From Oceanobacillus profundus (GTDB taxonomy: Bacteria > Bacillota > Bacilli > Bacillales > Amphibacillaceae), in contig NZ_QWEH01000006.1 in NCBI RefSeq assembly GCF_003515705.1, forward strand, positions 62,001 through 126,000: a DNA stretch of 64,000 nucleotides, written 5' to 3'. The notes beneath the pieces were generated by a model, which was not told where the DNA came from, did not search any database, and saw nothing but the letters and a program-made list of their open reading frames with translations. Shown piece after piece: positions 49,803 through 59,230 of this stretch (positions are counted from its first letter, which is position 1; each line of letters begins with the position of its first letter). The translations under genes were made by a program, and so were the position numbers.

Positions 49803-51176
49803 ATGAATCAGACGTTAAATGATCGTACACCGCCACACAATATAGAAGCAGAACAATCGGTGATTGGTGCTGTCTTTCTGGAGCCTGAAGCATTTTCGAC
49901 TGCTTCTGAATTATTACTTCCAGATGATTTTTATCGAGCAAGTCATCAACGAATTTTCCAAGCGATGATGGACCTTTCCGAACGAGGCGAACCAATTGAC
50001 GTCGTCACGGTTACGACCTATTTAAATGACAAGAGGCAGCTGGAAGAGGCTGGCGGTGTATCGTATTTAACACAGGTTGCTGAGAGTGTTCCAACTGCAG
50101 CGAATATCGAATACTATAGTAAAATCGTTGAGGAAAAGTCGATCCTAAGACGATTAATCCGCACAGCAACGGATATTGTTACGTCTACTTTTGAACATGA
50201 AGATGAAGTAGAAGGTGTCTTAAACGATGCAGAGAAAAACATTCTGGAGGTATCTGGAAGGAAAAATTCCGGAGCCTTTAAAAATATAAAAGATGTTCTT
50301 ATTGATGTTTACGATAATATTGAGCAGCTTCATCAGCAAACAGGTGATGTTACGGGAGTCCCAACAGGCTTCCATGATTTAGATAAGATTACCTCTGGTT
50401 TCCAGCCGAATGATTTAATTATTATCGCAGCCCGTCCGTCTGTGGGTAAGACGGCATTTGCATTGAATGTTGCTCAAAATGTCGCTGTAAAAACAGATCA
50501 GAATGTGGCGATATTCAGTCTTGAGATGGGTGCAGATCAGCTAGTTCAACGTATGCTCTGTGCCGAGGGTAATATCGATGCACAGCGATTACGTAATGGG
50601 CAGCTGCAAGCAGATGACTGGAGTAAACTAACGATGGCGATGGGATCTTTATCGAATGCTGGAATTTATATTGATGATTCTCCAGGAGTTCGTGTAAGTG
50701 AAATTCGTTCGAAGTGTAGACGTTTAAAACAAGAGCATGGCCTTGGGATGATTTTAATTGATTATCTTCAATTAATCCAAGGAAGCGGGAATTCAAAGGA
50801 TAATCGTCAGCAGGAAGTATCTGAAATTTCTCGTGCCTTAAAAGCGTTAGCTCGAGAGCTGAAGGTGCCTTTGATCGCCTTGTCACAGCTATCCCGTGGT
50901 GTGGAATCACGTCAGGACAAACGTCCAATGATGTCGGATATTCGTGAGTCGGGAAGTATCGAGCAGGATGCTGATATTGTCGGATTCCTCTATCGTGATG
51001 ATTATTATGATAAAGAAACAGAAAACCAGAATATCATCGAGATCATTATTGCTAAGCAGCGTAATGGTCCGACGGGTACAGTAGAGCTAGCATTTGTGAA
51101 GGAATATAATAAGTTCGTAGACTTGGATCATCGATACCAAGAAGGAGATATTCCCCCAGCGATGATGCAAGCGTAG
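49803..51176 (+). CDS. dnaC: Replicative DNA helicase (DnaB family, DnaC of B. subtilis)
   Basis: The hexameric 5'-3' helicase of the replication fork. 457 residues. Seen: the N-terminal primase-interacting collar (PPHNIEAEQSVIGA), Walker A RPSVGKTA (211-218), Walker B LILIDYLQLIQG written MILIDYLQ here, and the arginine-finger region RESGSIEQDADIV. No intein is present. GGGGGGAG precedes the ATG. Called dnaC in Bacillus and dnaB elsewhere; it is loaded by DnaB/DnaD/DnaI, which are not in this window. Confidence 0.97.
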   Translation: MNQTLNDRTPPHNIEAEQSVIGAVFLEPEAFSTASELLLPDDFYRASHQRIFQAMMDLSERGEPIDVVTVTTYLNDKRQLEEAGGVSYLTQVAESVPTAANIEYYSKIVEEKSILRRLIRTATDIVTSTFEHEDEVEGVLNDAEKNILEVSGRKNSGAFKNIKDVLIDVYDNIEQLHQQTGDVTGVPTGFHDLDKITSGFQPNDLIIIAARPSVGKTAFALNVAQNVAVKTDQNVAIFSLEMGADQLVQRMLCAEGNIDAQRLRNGQLQADDWSKLTMAMGSLSNAGIYIDDSPGVRVSEIRSKCRRLKQEHGLGMILIDYLQLIQGSGNSKDNRQQEVSEISRALKALARELKVPLIALSQLSRGVESRQDKRPMMSDIRESGSIEQDADIVGFLYRDDYYDKETENQNIIEIIIAKQRNGPTGTVELAFVKEYNKFVDLDHRYQEGDIPPAMMQA

Positions 51177-51178
51177 CT

Positions 51179-51208
51179 AAACAGCCTTATATGAGGCTGT
51201 TTTTTTTG
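51179..51208 (+). terminator. Terminator after dnaC
   Basis: AAACAGCCT pairs with AGGCTGTTT around TATATG, followed by TTTTT. Confidence 0.85.
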
Positions 51209-51435
51209 TGACTCAAGAGAGGTTGGATTTTGATTAAAAGAGAGAAATCTTAGCCAAAAAATGTGCTTGATTGGTTTTATGCAATAAGCTTTATTGAAAC
51301 ATAGGCCTTGGTCATAATGAACGTTGCAGTCATTTTATAAAAAGAAACTATTAACAAAATGAGATTTTGGTACGATATAAAATGGGTATAACCTACTAGT
51401 TAGAAATTATATAGGAATAAAAGGAGATAAACAAA

Positions 51436-52149
51436 ATGACAGGATTTTTAGGATTTATAGGATTGGTACTAATGGTTTGGGGATTGATTCAGTTATTTAA
51501 AAAAGCAAAGCGCAAAAAAGGATTAATCAAATTAGGTGTTGGATTTGTACTGTTTTTGATCGTAGGAATGGTTTCTACACCTGTAGAAGAAAATGAAGTT
51601 GCAGACAAAGCCGATACAGAAGTGAAAGCAGAATCAGAGCAAGAAGATACCAAAGCAGAAGCAGAGGAAAAAGCAAAAGCTGAAGAGGAAGCAAAAGCAG
51701 AAGCAGAGGAAAAAGCAAAAGCTGAAGAGGAAGCAAAAGCAGAAGCAGAGGAAAAAGCAAAAGCTGAAGAGGAAGCAAAAGCAGAAGCGGAGGAAAAAGC
51801 AAAGGCAGAAGCCGAAGAGAAGGCTAAAGCAGAGGAAGAAGCTGAGAAAGAACCAGAAATGTCCGTTTCACAACAGAACGCAATTCGCCAAGCTGAAAGT
51901 TACTTAGATTATACTGCCTTCTCCAAGTCTGGTTTGATTGACCAATTAGAGTTTGAAGGATATCCTACTGAGGAAGCGATGTTTGCAGTTGAAAATATTG
52001 AAGTTGATTGGAGAGAACAAGCGGTATTACAAGCTGAAAGTTATCTTGATTACACAGCCTTTTCCAGAAGCGGCTTGATTGACCAATTAATATTCGAAGG
52101 TCATAGTGAGGCAGATGCAACTTACGCTGTTGACCAAGTCGGGCTATAA
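51436..52149 (+). CDS. Membrane-anchored Ltp-repeat surface protein with Lys-Ala-Glu stalk
   Basis: 237 residues. Seen: two hydrophobic segments (4-20 and 31-47) split by a basic KKAKRKK loop, a stalk of charged repeats (about 60-140), then two copies of the Ltp domain: 145-191 and 196-237, both containing AESYLDYTAFS.SGLIDQL. The Ltp (host cell surface-exposed lipoprotein) domain is known from phage TP-J34, where it blocks injection of phage DNA, and from many bacterial surface proteins. No lipobox Cys is present here, so this one is held by membrane helices. AAAGGAGAT precedes the ATG. It is absent from the equivalent B. subtilis position. The role is unknown; phage exclusion is one option. 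Confidence 0.75.
   Translation: MTGFLGFIGLVLMVWGLIQLFKKAKRKKGLIKLGVGFVLFLIVGMVSTPVEENEVADKADTEVKAESEQEDTKAEAEEKAKAEEEAKAEAEEKAKAEEEAKAEAEEKAKAEEEAKAEAEEKAKAEAEEKAKAEEEAEKEPEMSVSQQNAIRQAESYLDYTAFSKSGLIDQLEFEGYPTEEAMFAVENIEVDWREQAVLQAESYLDYTAFSRSGLIDQLIFEGHSEADATYAVDQVGL
51652..51843 (+). repeat. In-frame 42-bp tandem repeat (stalk of the Ltp protein)
   Basis: The 14-residue unit KAEAEEKAKAEEEA is repeated three times exactly (residues 73-114), then once with an 8-residue insertion (115-136). The DNA units (42 bases) are nearly identical, so copy number is likely to vary by slippage. Confidence 0.9.
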
Positions 52150-52159
52150 GTTAATCCAT

Positions 52160-52199
52160 AAGAATCACACCTTCTTATCGAAGATGTGATTCTTTTTTA
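52160..52199 (+). terminator. Terminator after the Ltp gene
   Basis: AGAATCACACCTT pairs with AAGATGTGATTCT, followed by TTTTT. Confidence 0.8.
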
Positions 52200-52304
52200 G
52201 GTATAAATATCCATTCCCAATAAAATGTCATAAATACCTAACTTTTCCATTGAATTCAGATAAAATAGTATTTACACATAATTCCATCGTTGGAGGTAAA
52301 TCAG

Positions 52305-52412
52305 ATGAGAGAAAGAGAAATCTTAATAAAAATACTACCCATTTTTACGATACATTCCAAAATGGAACCATCGTGTGACACTTTCCACGACCTCGAAAAA
52401 CTAAAGCATTAG
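52305..52412 (+). CDS. Small ORF of 35 codons, doubtful
   Basis: An ATG preceded by GTTGGAGGTAAATC opens a 35-residue frame (MREREILIKILPIF...) that ends at TAG. I do not recognise it. The ribosome site is good, but the frame leads into a degraded region with a GNAT remnant, so it is more likely the surviving start of a decayed gene than a functional peptide. Confidence 0.25.
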   Translation: MREREILIKILPIFTIHSKMEPSCDTFHDLEKLKH

Positions 52413-52455
52413 AAAGAGATTAATTGCTTGGCCATTGTTTTTCAAATTTGATTAG

Positions 52456-52587
52456 ATAACCATTAATAAATTTCTTCTTAAATATGCTGAAAAGGAATTA
52501 TTTAAAAAACATAATATTATTAGGCTTGAGACCTTTGAGGACAACATATCTACTATTGGATTCTATAAAAACATAATTGGAAAATAG
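52456..52587 (+). pseudogene. Remnant of a GNAT-family acetyltransferase gene
   Basis: The frame reads ...AEKELFKKHNIIRLETF and then EDNISTIGFYKNIIGK before TAG. This is the C-terminal signature of GNAT acetyltransferases (E.N..AI.FY...GF). No start or acetyl-CoA-binding loop can be found in frame: stops lie at 52453 and earlier. The 5' part is either deleted or has decayed, perhaps from the ATG at 52305. Confidence 0.55.
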
Positions 52588-52627
52588 TTAAGAAGGAGAA
52601 GGAGTTCTCTGTCTTTCGTGCGTAAAA

Positions 52628-53251
52628 TTAGGTGACACCATTTGTACGGATTGGATACAATTCACCAGCAAACGCGAATGTTGCTCTCCCTGTTTCCTCG
52701 GAAACGATGAGGATTAATGCATCGGATTGTTCGGAAAGTCCGAGTGCAGCACGATGTCTTGTTCCTAGTTTTTTCTCGACTACTTTTTGCTTGGAAACTG
52801 GAAGGACATTAGCAGCTGAAACAATTGTTGAATCACAGACTAGAACGGCACCATCATGTAATGGACTACCAGTGTGGAAAATCGATTCTAATAAAGGAAA
52901 CGATAAATCAGCATTAATTGCAATCCCAGAATGGATGTACGGATCTAAAGCATCGTTTCGTTGAATTACAATTAGGGCTCCATGGTTTCGGTCTGAGAGA
53001 TGTTGGATTGCTTTTGAGAGCACCTCAAATTGATTTGTAAAAGGTGCCAAGTAAGAATTTAAATAATGGGATGCTGTGCTAACTTGAATATCATGAAATA
53101 CATTATGGATTTCCTCAAATTCATTGAGTAAGCTTGAATTTGGACTATCCATTGCATGCATTAAACGATCAATTCGAAGCGATAAATCTCCGAGGTCTTT
53201 TTTTAATTGATTGATCAATGAAAACGATAGAGCTGGTTTAATTAACCCCAT
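52628..53251 (-). CDS. cdaS: Sporulation-type diadenylate cyclase CdaS
   Basis: Makes c-di-AMP from two ATP. 207 residues, the size of B. subtilis CdaS (YojJ), expressed in the forespore there. Seen: an N-terminal pair of helices (1-75) that inhibit the enzyme in the family, then the DAC domain with DGA (133-135) and GTRHRAALG containing RHR (165-167), both catalytic motifs intact. No membrane segment is present, unlike CdaA. GGGGTGG is four bases before the ATG. It is head-on to replication, 3.4 kb from gdpP, which encodes the matching phosphodiesterase. Confidence 0.92.
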   Translation of the reverse strand: MGLIKPALSFSLINQLKKDLGDLSLRIDRLMHAMDSPNSSLLNEFEEIHNVFHDIQVSTASHYLNSYLAPFTNQFEVLSKAIQHLSDRNHGALIVIQRNDALDPYIHSGIAINADLSFPLLESIFHTGSPLHDGAVLVCDSTIVSAANVLPVSKQKVVEKKLGTRHRAALGLSEQSDALILIVSEETGRATFAFAGELYPIRTNGVT

Positions 53252-53453
53252 GATTCCACCCCTGTTCTTCTAAAATCTCTTTTATTTTTTCACAGAAGTT
53301 ATTGTTTTATGCGTAAAAAAATAAATACAGTTTTTGTTTATATCCGTACATTAATTGATTAATTAAATTAAATGTGTGTGTTTTAGATTGACTAGTGTAT
53401 TTTCTATTGATAAAATTACAGTTGTCAACAAAAAAGTCATACAATGAAGTTAA

Positions 53454-54761
<1,308 letters not shown>

Positions 54762-54832
54762 AATTACTTGGTTGGCTTACCAATAATGTGCATGCTATGA
54801 ACGGATTATTACTAGCTATTTCTTTCTTGAGT

Positions 54833-54875
54833 TACAGGGCTTGTGGGGAGTTTCCTCACAGGTCCTGTTTTTAAT
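54833..54875 (+). terminator. Terminator after purA
   Basis: ACAGG.C..GTGGGGAG pairs imperfectly with CTCACAGG.CCTGT, followed by TTTTTAATT. Confidence 0.7.
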
Positions 54876-54929
54876 TGAATGATTGTCTATCGTATTTATT
54901 ATTAATTAAAGTAAATTTTTGGTTGCAAT

Positions 54930-54946
54930 AATACAATTTCTTTACA
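54930..54946. promoter_or_regulatory. Candidate WalR-binding site upstream of the M23 peptidase gene
   Basis: AATACA-N5-TTTACA is the reverse complement of the WalR direct repeat TGTWAH-N5-TGTWAH with one mismatch (11 of 12). It lies 115 bases before the gene. WalR, encoded downstream, controls wall hydrolases in relatives. The remainder of this 300-bp gap holds only the purA terminator and A/T-rich DNA. Confidence 0.35.
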
Positions 54947-55061
54947 TTATTCGACAATCCATTTTTTAACCTGTTGAGCTATGGTAGATTGGTAGAATGA
55001 GTTTTATAAAAAATCCATAGCGCTTTATATAGATTTATACGATTAAAAGGAGAACTAGAAA

Positions 55062-56555
55062 ATGCTTTATCGTACAAGTGAAGAAAAGGAACAAGAAACA
55101 ATGAAACATAAACGAAAATGGGGCTTTTTAAGCAAGACAGCAATCATGACATGTTTAGGAGTTGGGATAAGCTTAAATCCTGTACAGGCAGAAGATACAT
55201 TGGAAACAATATATCATGTGTACATAGATGGTGAGCACCTTGGAAAGATTGACGATCAGGATGTTATCCAGCAAGTGATCGATGATAAACTGGCCAAGCA
55301 TCAGAATAACTATGACGCCATTGAATTAACCATTGGTGAAGACATCACTTTCATCCCTGAAATGGTTTTTAATCCGAAATACAATAATGAAAAAGTAACA
55401 AAAAAGCTGGATGAGCAAATGACCGTAATGGCAGATGCAGTGGAATTGAATATTGCAAATGAAACCGTTGGTTATTTTAAAGATGAGGAGACAGCTGAAG
55501 CAGTTCTAAAAGCCTATACGACAAAATATGTAGATGAAAACGAGTGGGAAAAAATTGAAGCTATAAAGCAGAAATCTGCAGCTGATAAGGGAACAAAAGA
55601 AAAACAAAAGCAAGATAAAGGGGTTCCTGATGTCGGAGAAACAATTGTCACAGATATTGCATTTTCAAAGGAAGCTGTTATCTCCGAGGAAACCGCAGAT
55701 CCGGATGAAATTTTAACGGAAAAACAAGGTATCCAAATGCTTGAAAAAGGAACGCTGCAAGACAAGATACATGCCGTTAAAGAAGGAGAAGTTTTAGGGG
55801 AAATTGCTGGAAAATATGATTTAACGACAGAAGAACTGCTAGAACTTAATCCCGATTTAACAGAGGAAACTGTACTGAAAATTGACCAGGAAATAAACGT
55901 GACAGAATATGATGCGTTTGCACAAGTAGTCGTGACTGAAAAGCAGGCGGTTGAGGAATCAATTCCTTTTAAAACAGAAGTTATTGAATCAGAGGACATG
56001 TATAAAGGCGAGGAAAAAGTAAAACAAGAAGGTAAAGACGGAAAAAAAGAAGTTTTATATGAAATAAAGAAGCAAAATGGCAAGCAAACGGCAAAAGAAT
56101 CCCTAGATGAAGCCGTTACAGAAGAACCTATAAATAAGGTTGTTATCAAAGGCACAAAGGTAATTTCCTCACGAGGAACTGGAGACATGGTTTGGCCAGC
56201 AGTTGGTGGATATATTTCCAGCCATTTAGGTGAGCGTTGGGGAAGGATGCATAAAGGAATTGACATTGCACGCCCAAGCAATCGTAATATTTTAGCTGCT
56301 GATAATGGCGTTATTGAATCTGCTGATTATAACGACGGTGGCTATGGCAATAAGATTGTGATGAATCACAATAATGGGATGAAAACAATCTACGCACACC
56401 TATCCTCTATTGATGTGGAAGTAGGTCAGGTTGTCGAAAAAGGTAGTAAAATTGGTGTGATGGGTTCTACAGGAAATTCGACAGGAATTCACCTTCATTT
56501 TGAAGTATATAAAAATGGCAGCCTTAAGAATCCAACAGAATATGTAAGTGAATAA
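55062..56555 (+). CDS. Secreted peptidoglycan endopeptidase, LysM-G5-M23 domains
   Basis: 497 residues. Seen: an N-terminal signal-like segment ending near PVQA (43), a linker, a LysM-like wall-binding unit (about 237-281, KEGEVLGEIAGKYDLTTEELLELNPDL in parts), a G5 domain (about 286-365), and a C-terminal M23 zinc endopeptidase with HxxxD (His397, Asp401), catalytic YAH (His446) and HLH (477-479), all intact. It should cleave peptidoglycan cross-bridges or stems outside the cell. AAAGGAG precedes the ATG at 55062. A WalR-like box lies upstream and walR follows, suggesting control by that system. Confidence 0.9.
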   Translation: MLYRTSEEKEQETMKHKRKWGFLSKTAIMTCLGVGISLNPVQAEDTLETIYHVYIDGEHLGKIDDQDVIQQVIDDKLAKHQNNYDAIELTIGEDITFIPEMVFNPKYNNEKVTKKLDEQMTVMADAVELNIANETVGYFKDEETAEAVLKAYTTKYVDENEWEKIEAIKQKSAADKGTKEKQKQDKGVPDVGETIVTDIAFSKEAVISEETADPDEILTEKQGIQMLEKGTLQDKIHAVKEGEVLGEIAGKYDLTTEELLELNPDLTEETVLKIDQEINVTEYDAFAQVVVTEKQAVEESIPFKTEVIESEDMYKGEEKVKQEGKDGKKEVLYEIKKQNGKQTAKESLDEAVTEEPINKVVIKGTKVISSRGTGDMVWPAVGGYISSHLGERWGRMHKGIDIARPSNRNILAADNGVIESADYNDGGYGNKIVMNHNNGMKTIYAHLSSIDVEVGQVVEKGSKIGVMGSTGNSTGIHLHFEVYKNGSLKNPTEYVSE

Positions 56556-56592
56556 TAAGAAGGCCGGCTCTATCTGAGCCGGCCTTCTTCCT
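56556..56592 (+). terminator. Terminator after the M23 peptidase gene
   Basis: AAGAAGGCCGGCTC pairs with GAGCCGGCCTTCTT around TATCT. It is GC-rich with a short T-rich tail. Confidence 0.8.
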
Positions 56593-56631
56593 TTCGAAAA
56601 ATTTAGTAGCAGGCTAGACGTTTCCTAGGTA

Positions 56632-56660
56632 AAGACAGATGAGCAAAAGTACGATAGAAT
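56632..56660 (+). promoter_or_regulatory. Possible promoter of the walRKHIJ operon
   Basis: AAGACA (56632-56637), a 17-base spacer and TAGAAT (56655-56660), between the upstream terminator and walR. Both boxes deviate from consensus, so this is tentative. Confidence 0.35.
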
Positions 56661-56696
56661 AGAATGAAGGAATGGATAAAAAGGAAGTGAAATGAG

Positions 56697-57398
56697 ATGG
56701 CACAAAAAATATTAGTTGTAGACGATGAGCAACCAATTGCAGATATATTAAAATTTAATTTAGAAAAAGAGGGCTATCAAGTAATTATAGCAAATGATGG
56801 TGATACTGCTATTGAGCTTGCTGAAAGTGAGAATCCTGATTTAATTTTATTAGATATCATGTTACCAAATAAAGATGGAAATGAAGTACTTCGTGAAGTG
56901 AGAAAGACAAAGACGATGCCGGTTATCATGTTGACGGCTAAGGATTCAGAAATTGATAAAGTACTTGGACTGGAGCTTGGTGCAGATGATTATGTGACAA
57001 AGCCGTTCAGCAATCGTGAGTTGATTGCACGGGTAAAAGCTAATTTGCGCAGACAGCAGGTCCCTGATGATACGGTAAAGGCAACAAAGGATATTGTTAT
57101 TGGCGATCTCATTGTTCACCCCGATGCATATGTTGTTTCAAGAAAAGGGGAACAAATCGAGTTAACGCATCGTGAGTTTGAATTATTGCATTATTTAGCT
57201 CGCCATATTGGACAAGTAATGACGAGAGAGCATTTGCTTGAAACTGTTTGGGGCTATGATTATTTCGGAGATGTTCGTACTGTTGATGTTACTGTACGCA
57301 GGCTTCGTGAGAAAATTGAGGAGAATCCGAGTAACCCGATGTGGATCGTGACAAGACGGGGTGTAGGATATTATTTACGTAATCCTGAGCAGGAGTAG
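56697..57398 (+). CDS. walR: Response regulator WalR (YycF)
   Basis: The essential OmpR-type regulator of cell-wall metabolism. 233 residues. Seen: receiver acidic pocket DDE (9-11), phosphoacceptor Asp53 in LLDIMLPN, Lys in TKPF, and the winged-helix domain with [14 protein letters not shown] and [16 protein letters not shown]. The AAGTGAAATG spacing puts a short AAGGAAG ribosome site before the ATG. First gene of the operon; walK follows after a few bases. Confidence 0.97.
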   Translation: MAQKILVVDDEQPIADILKFNLEKEGYQVIIANDGDTAIELAESENPDLILLDIMLPNKDGNEVLREVRKTKTMPVIMLTAKDSEIDKVLGLELGADDYVTKPFSNRELIARVKANLRRQQVPDDTVKATKDIVIGDLIVHPDAYVVSRKGEQIELTHREFELLHYLARHIGQVMTREHLLETVWGYDYFGDVRTVDVTVRRLREKIEENPSNPMWIVTRRGVGYYLRNPEQE

Positions 57399-57403
57399 TT
57401 GTG

Positions 57404-59230
57404 ATGAATAAAGTTGGTTTTTTTCGTTCGATACAATTAAAGTTTATTATTATTTATATCTTGTTATTGCTGCTTGCTGTTCAAGTGATTGGGTCATTCT
57501 TTACCATCAGGCTGGAGGATGATCTATTTGAAAGCTTTAAAACCTCCATTAATGAGCGGGTGGAACTTTTAAACTACAACCTCGAACAAGCCTTTGAAAG
57601 AGAGCGAAATGAAGAGGATGGTGACATATCCTTACAGCAAGAGGTACAGCAAATTGTAGAAGATATAAGTACCGATAATGCAGCTACGACCGTACAAGTA
57701 ATTGATACTCAGCGGGTTGTGTTGGGGACGAATCGAATTAACGAAATGGACGAGATTGGAAAAAAATCAACGCAGAATTTAGTTCAGCAAGCATTATTTT
57801 TTGATTCCCAGCGAAAAAGTGAATTTAACGATAATGGGGAAAGTGTATATGTTCAGGTAGAGCCAATTTTTGATTCAGAGGGCTTAGCTGTTGGTGTTAT
57901 TTATTTTCAATCCTCATTGGAAGGTGTATATGATCAAGTAGAAGGCATTAATCGAATCTTTTTCCAAGGGTCTATTCTTGCAATCAGTATTTCGGCAATA
58001 CTGGGAATTCTTGTTGCTCGCACCATTACAAAGCCGATTAAGGAAATGAGAGAGCAAGCTCAGATCATGGCAAATGGAGATTTTACACAAACGGTTAATA
58101 TATATGGGAAGGACGAAATCGGACAACTAGCTGAGACCTTTAATGATTTGAATAGTCGATTGAAGCACTCGTATGCAACGATTGAGGAAGAGAGAAGAAA
58201 GCTGAGCTCTGTCCTTTCCAATATGTCCGATGGTGTTATTGCTACGGATAATAGTGGATCGATTACGTTAATGAATGAGGCGGCAGGAAGACTGATCGGT
58301 AATAATCCAGAAGAGGTTATCGGTGACTTTTTGCTGGACGTTCTGCAGCTCGAAGGTAAGATTATTGATATAACCGATCTGCAAGATAGTGGATCAATGA
58401 TTATTGATTTTAGTGATGATGATAATCCTTTCCTAATACGAGCAAACTTTTCAACTGTATTGGACGACGAAGAGGAAATAACAGGATTCATTACGGTAAT
58501 TAGTGATGTAACGGAACAGGAGAAGGTAGAACAAGAGCGTCGTGATTTCGTATCCAATGTATCACATGAGTTGCGGACGCCGTTAACAACAATGAAGAGC
58601 TATCTAGAAGCATTAACCGATGGGGCTTGGGAGGATAAAGATATTGCTCCGAAGTTTCTCAGTGTTGCGCAAGGTGAGACGGATCGGATGATTCGTATGG
58701 TAAATGATCTGCTTCAGCTTTCGAAAATGGATTCGGATGAGCTGCCGATGCATAAAGAGCGCTCAGAATTTGCGAGCTTTTTCCATCATGTGATTGATCG
58801 GTTTGAAATGAATTCTCCTGAAAAGATAAAACTCGTTCGCGAAATTCCAAATGTACAAAGCTATGTCTGGATGGATAAAGACAAAATGACGCAAATTCTA
58901 GATAATATTATTTCAAATGCGATTAAATATTCTCCAGAAGGCGGATTAATACGTTTAAAACTTGAAGTAAAGCGTCATTATCTGCTTGTTAGCATCAAGG
59001 ATCAAGGAATGGGGATTGCCTATGATAAGCTGGAAAAAATCTTCGAACGATTTTACCGAGCAGATAAAGCAAGAGCAAGGAAGTTTGGTGGAACAGGTTT
59101 AGGATTGGCAATTACGAAAGAATTAGTGGAAGCACATCACGGGACCATTTGGGCGAAAAGTAAAGAAGGCGAAGGGACAACGATTCTCTTCACATTACCG
59201 CTTATGAATAAGAAGCGGAGGGGATTCTGA
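57404..59230 (+). CDS. walK: Sensor histidine kinase WalK (YycG)
   Basis: The membrane kinase partner of WalR. 608 residues. Seen: TM1 (about 12-33), an extracellular sensor domain, TM2 (186-206), HAMP (AQIMANGDF), a PAS domain (265-370), the HisKA box FVSNVSHELRTPLT with His388, and ATP-binding motifs N (DNIISNAIKYS), G1 (KDQGMGI) and G2 (GGTGLGLAI). The start is the ATG at 57404, with AGGAG eight bases upstream; the GTG at 57401 is less well spaced. The stop overlaps the walH start by one base. Confidence 0.97.
   Translation: MNKVGFFRSIQLKFIIIYILLLLLAVQVIGSFFTIRLEDDLFESFKTSINERVELLNYNLEQAFERERNEEDGDISLQQEVQQIVEDISTDNAATTVQVIDTQRVVLGTNRINEMDEIGKKSTQNLVQQALFFDSQRKSEFNDNGESVYVQVEPIFDSEGLAVGVIYFQSSLEGVYDQVEGINRIFFQGSILAISISAILGILVARTITKPIKEMREQAQIMANGDFTQTVNIYGKDEIGQLAETFNDLNSRLKHSYATIEEERRKLSSVLSNMSDGVIATDNSGSITLMNEAAGRLIGNNPEEVIGDFLLDVLQLEGKIIDITDLQDSGSMIIDFSDDDNPFLIRANFSTVLDDEEEITGFITVISDVTEQEKVEQERRDFVSNVSHELRTPLTTMKSYLEALTDGAWEDKDIAPKFLSVAQGETDRMIRMVNDLLQLSKMDSDELPMHKERSEFASFFHHVIDRFEMNSPEKIKLVREIPNVQSYVWMDKDKMTQILDNIISNAIKYSPEGGLIRLKLEVKRHYLLVSIKDQGMGIAYDKLEKIFERFYRADKARARKFGGTGLGLAITKELVEAHHGTIWAKSKEGEGTTILFTLPLMNKKRRGF

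Noticed and set aside
51575-51802. Leu-rich 75-codon minus-strand ORF
   Set aside because: It is the antisense of the Lys-Ala-Glu repeat; the Leu/Phe/Pro pattern is a direct shadow of the tandem repeat.
51652-51843. Tandem array considered as a CRISPR
   Set aside because: The units are contiguous, without spacers, and encode an in-frame protein stalk.
53400-53445. Promoter of purA around TTGTCA and TACAAT
   Set aside because: The spacer is only 12 bases; no acceptable pairing was found.
55514-56281. 255-codon minus-strand ORF
   Set aside because: Antisense to the M23 peptidase, Ser-rich shadow of a Lys/Glu-rich frame, no ribosome site or family match.
58060-58557. 165-codon minus-strand ORF
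   Set aside because: Antisense shadow within walK; the sense frame has clear PAS and HAMP motifs.
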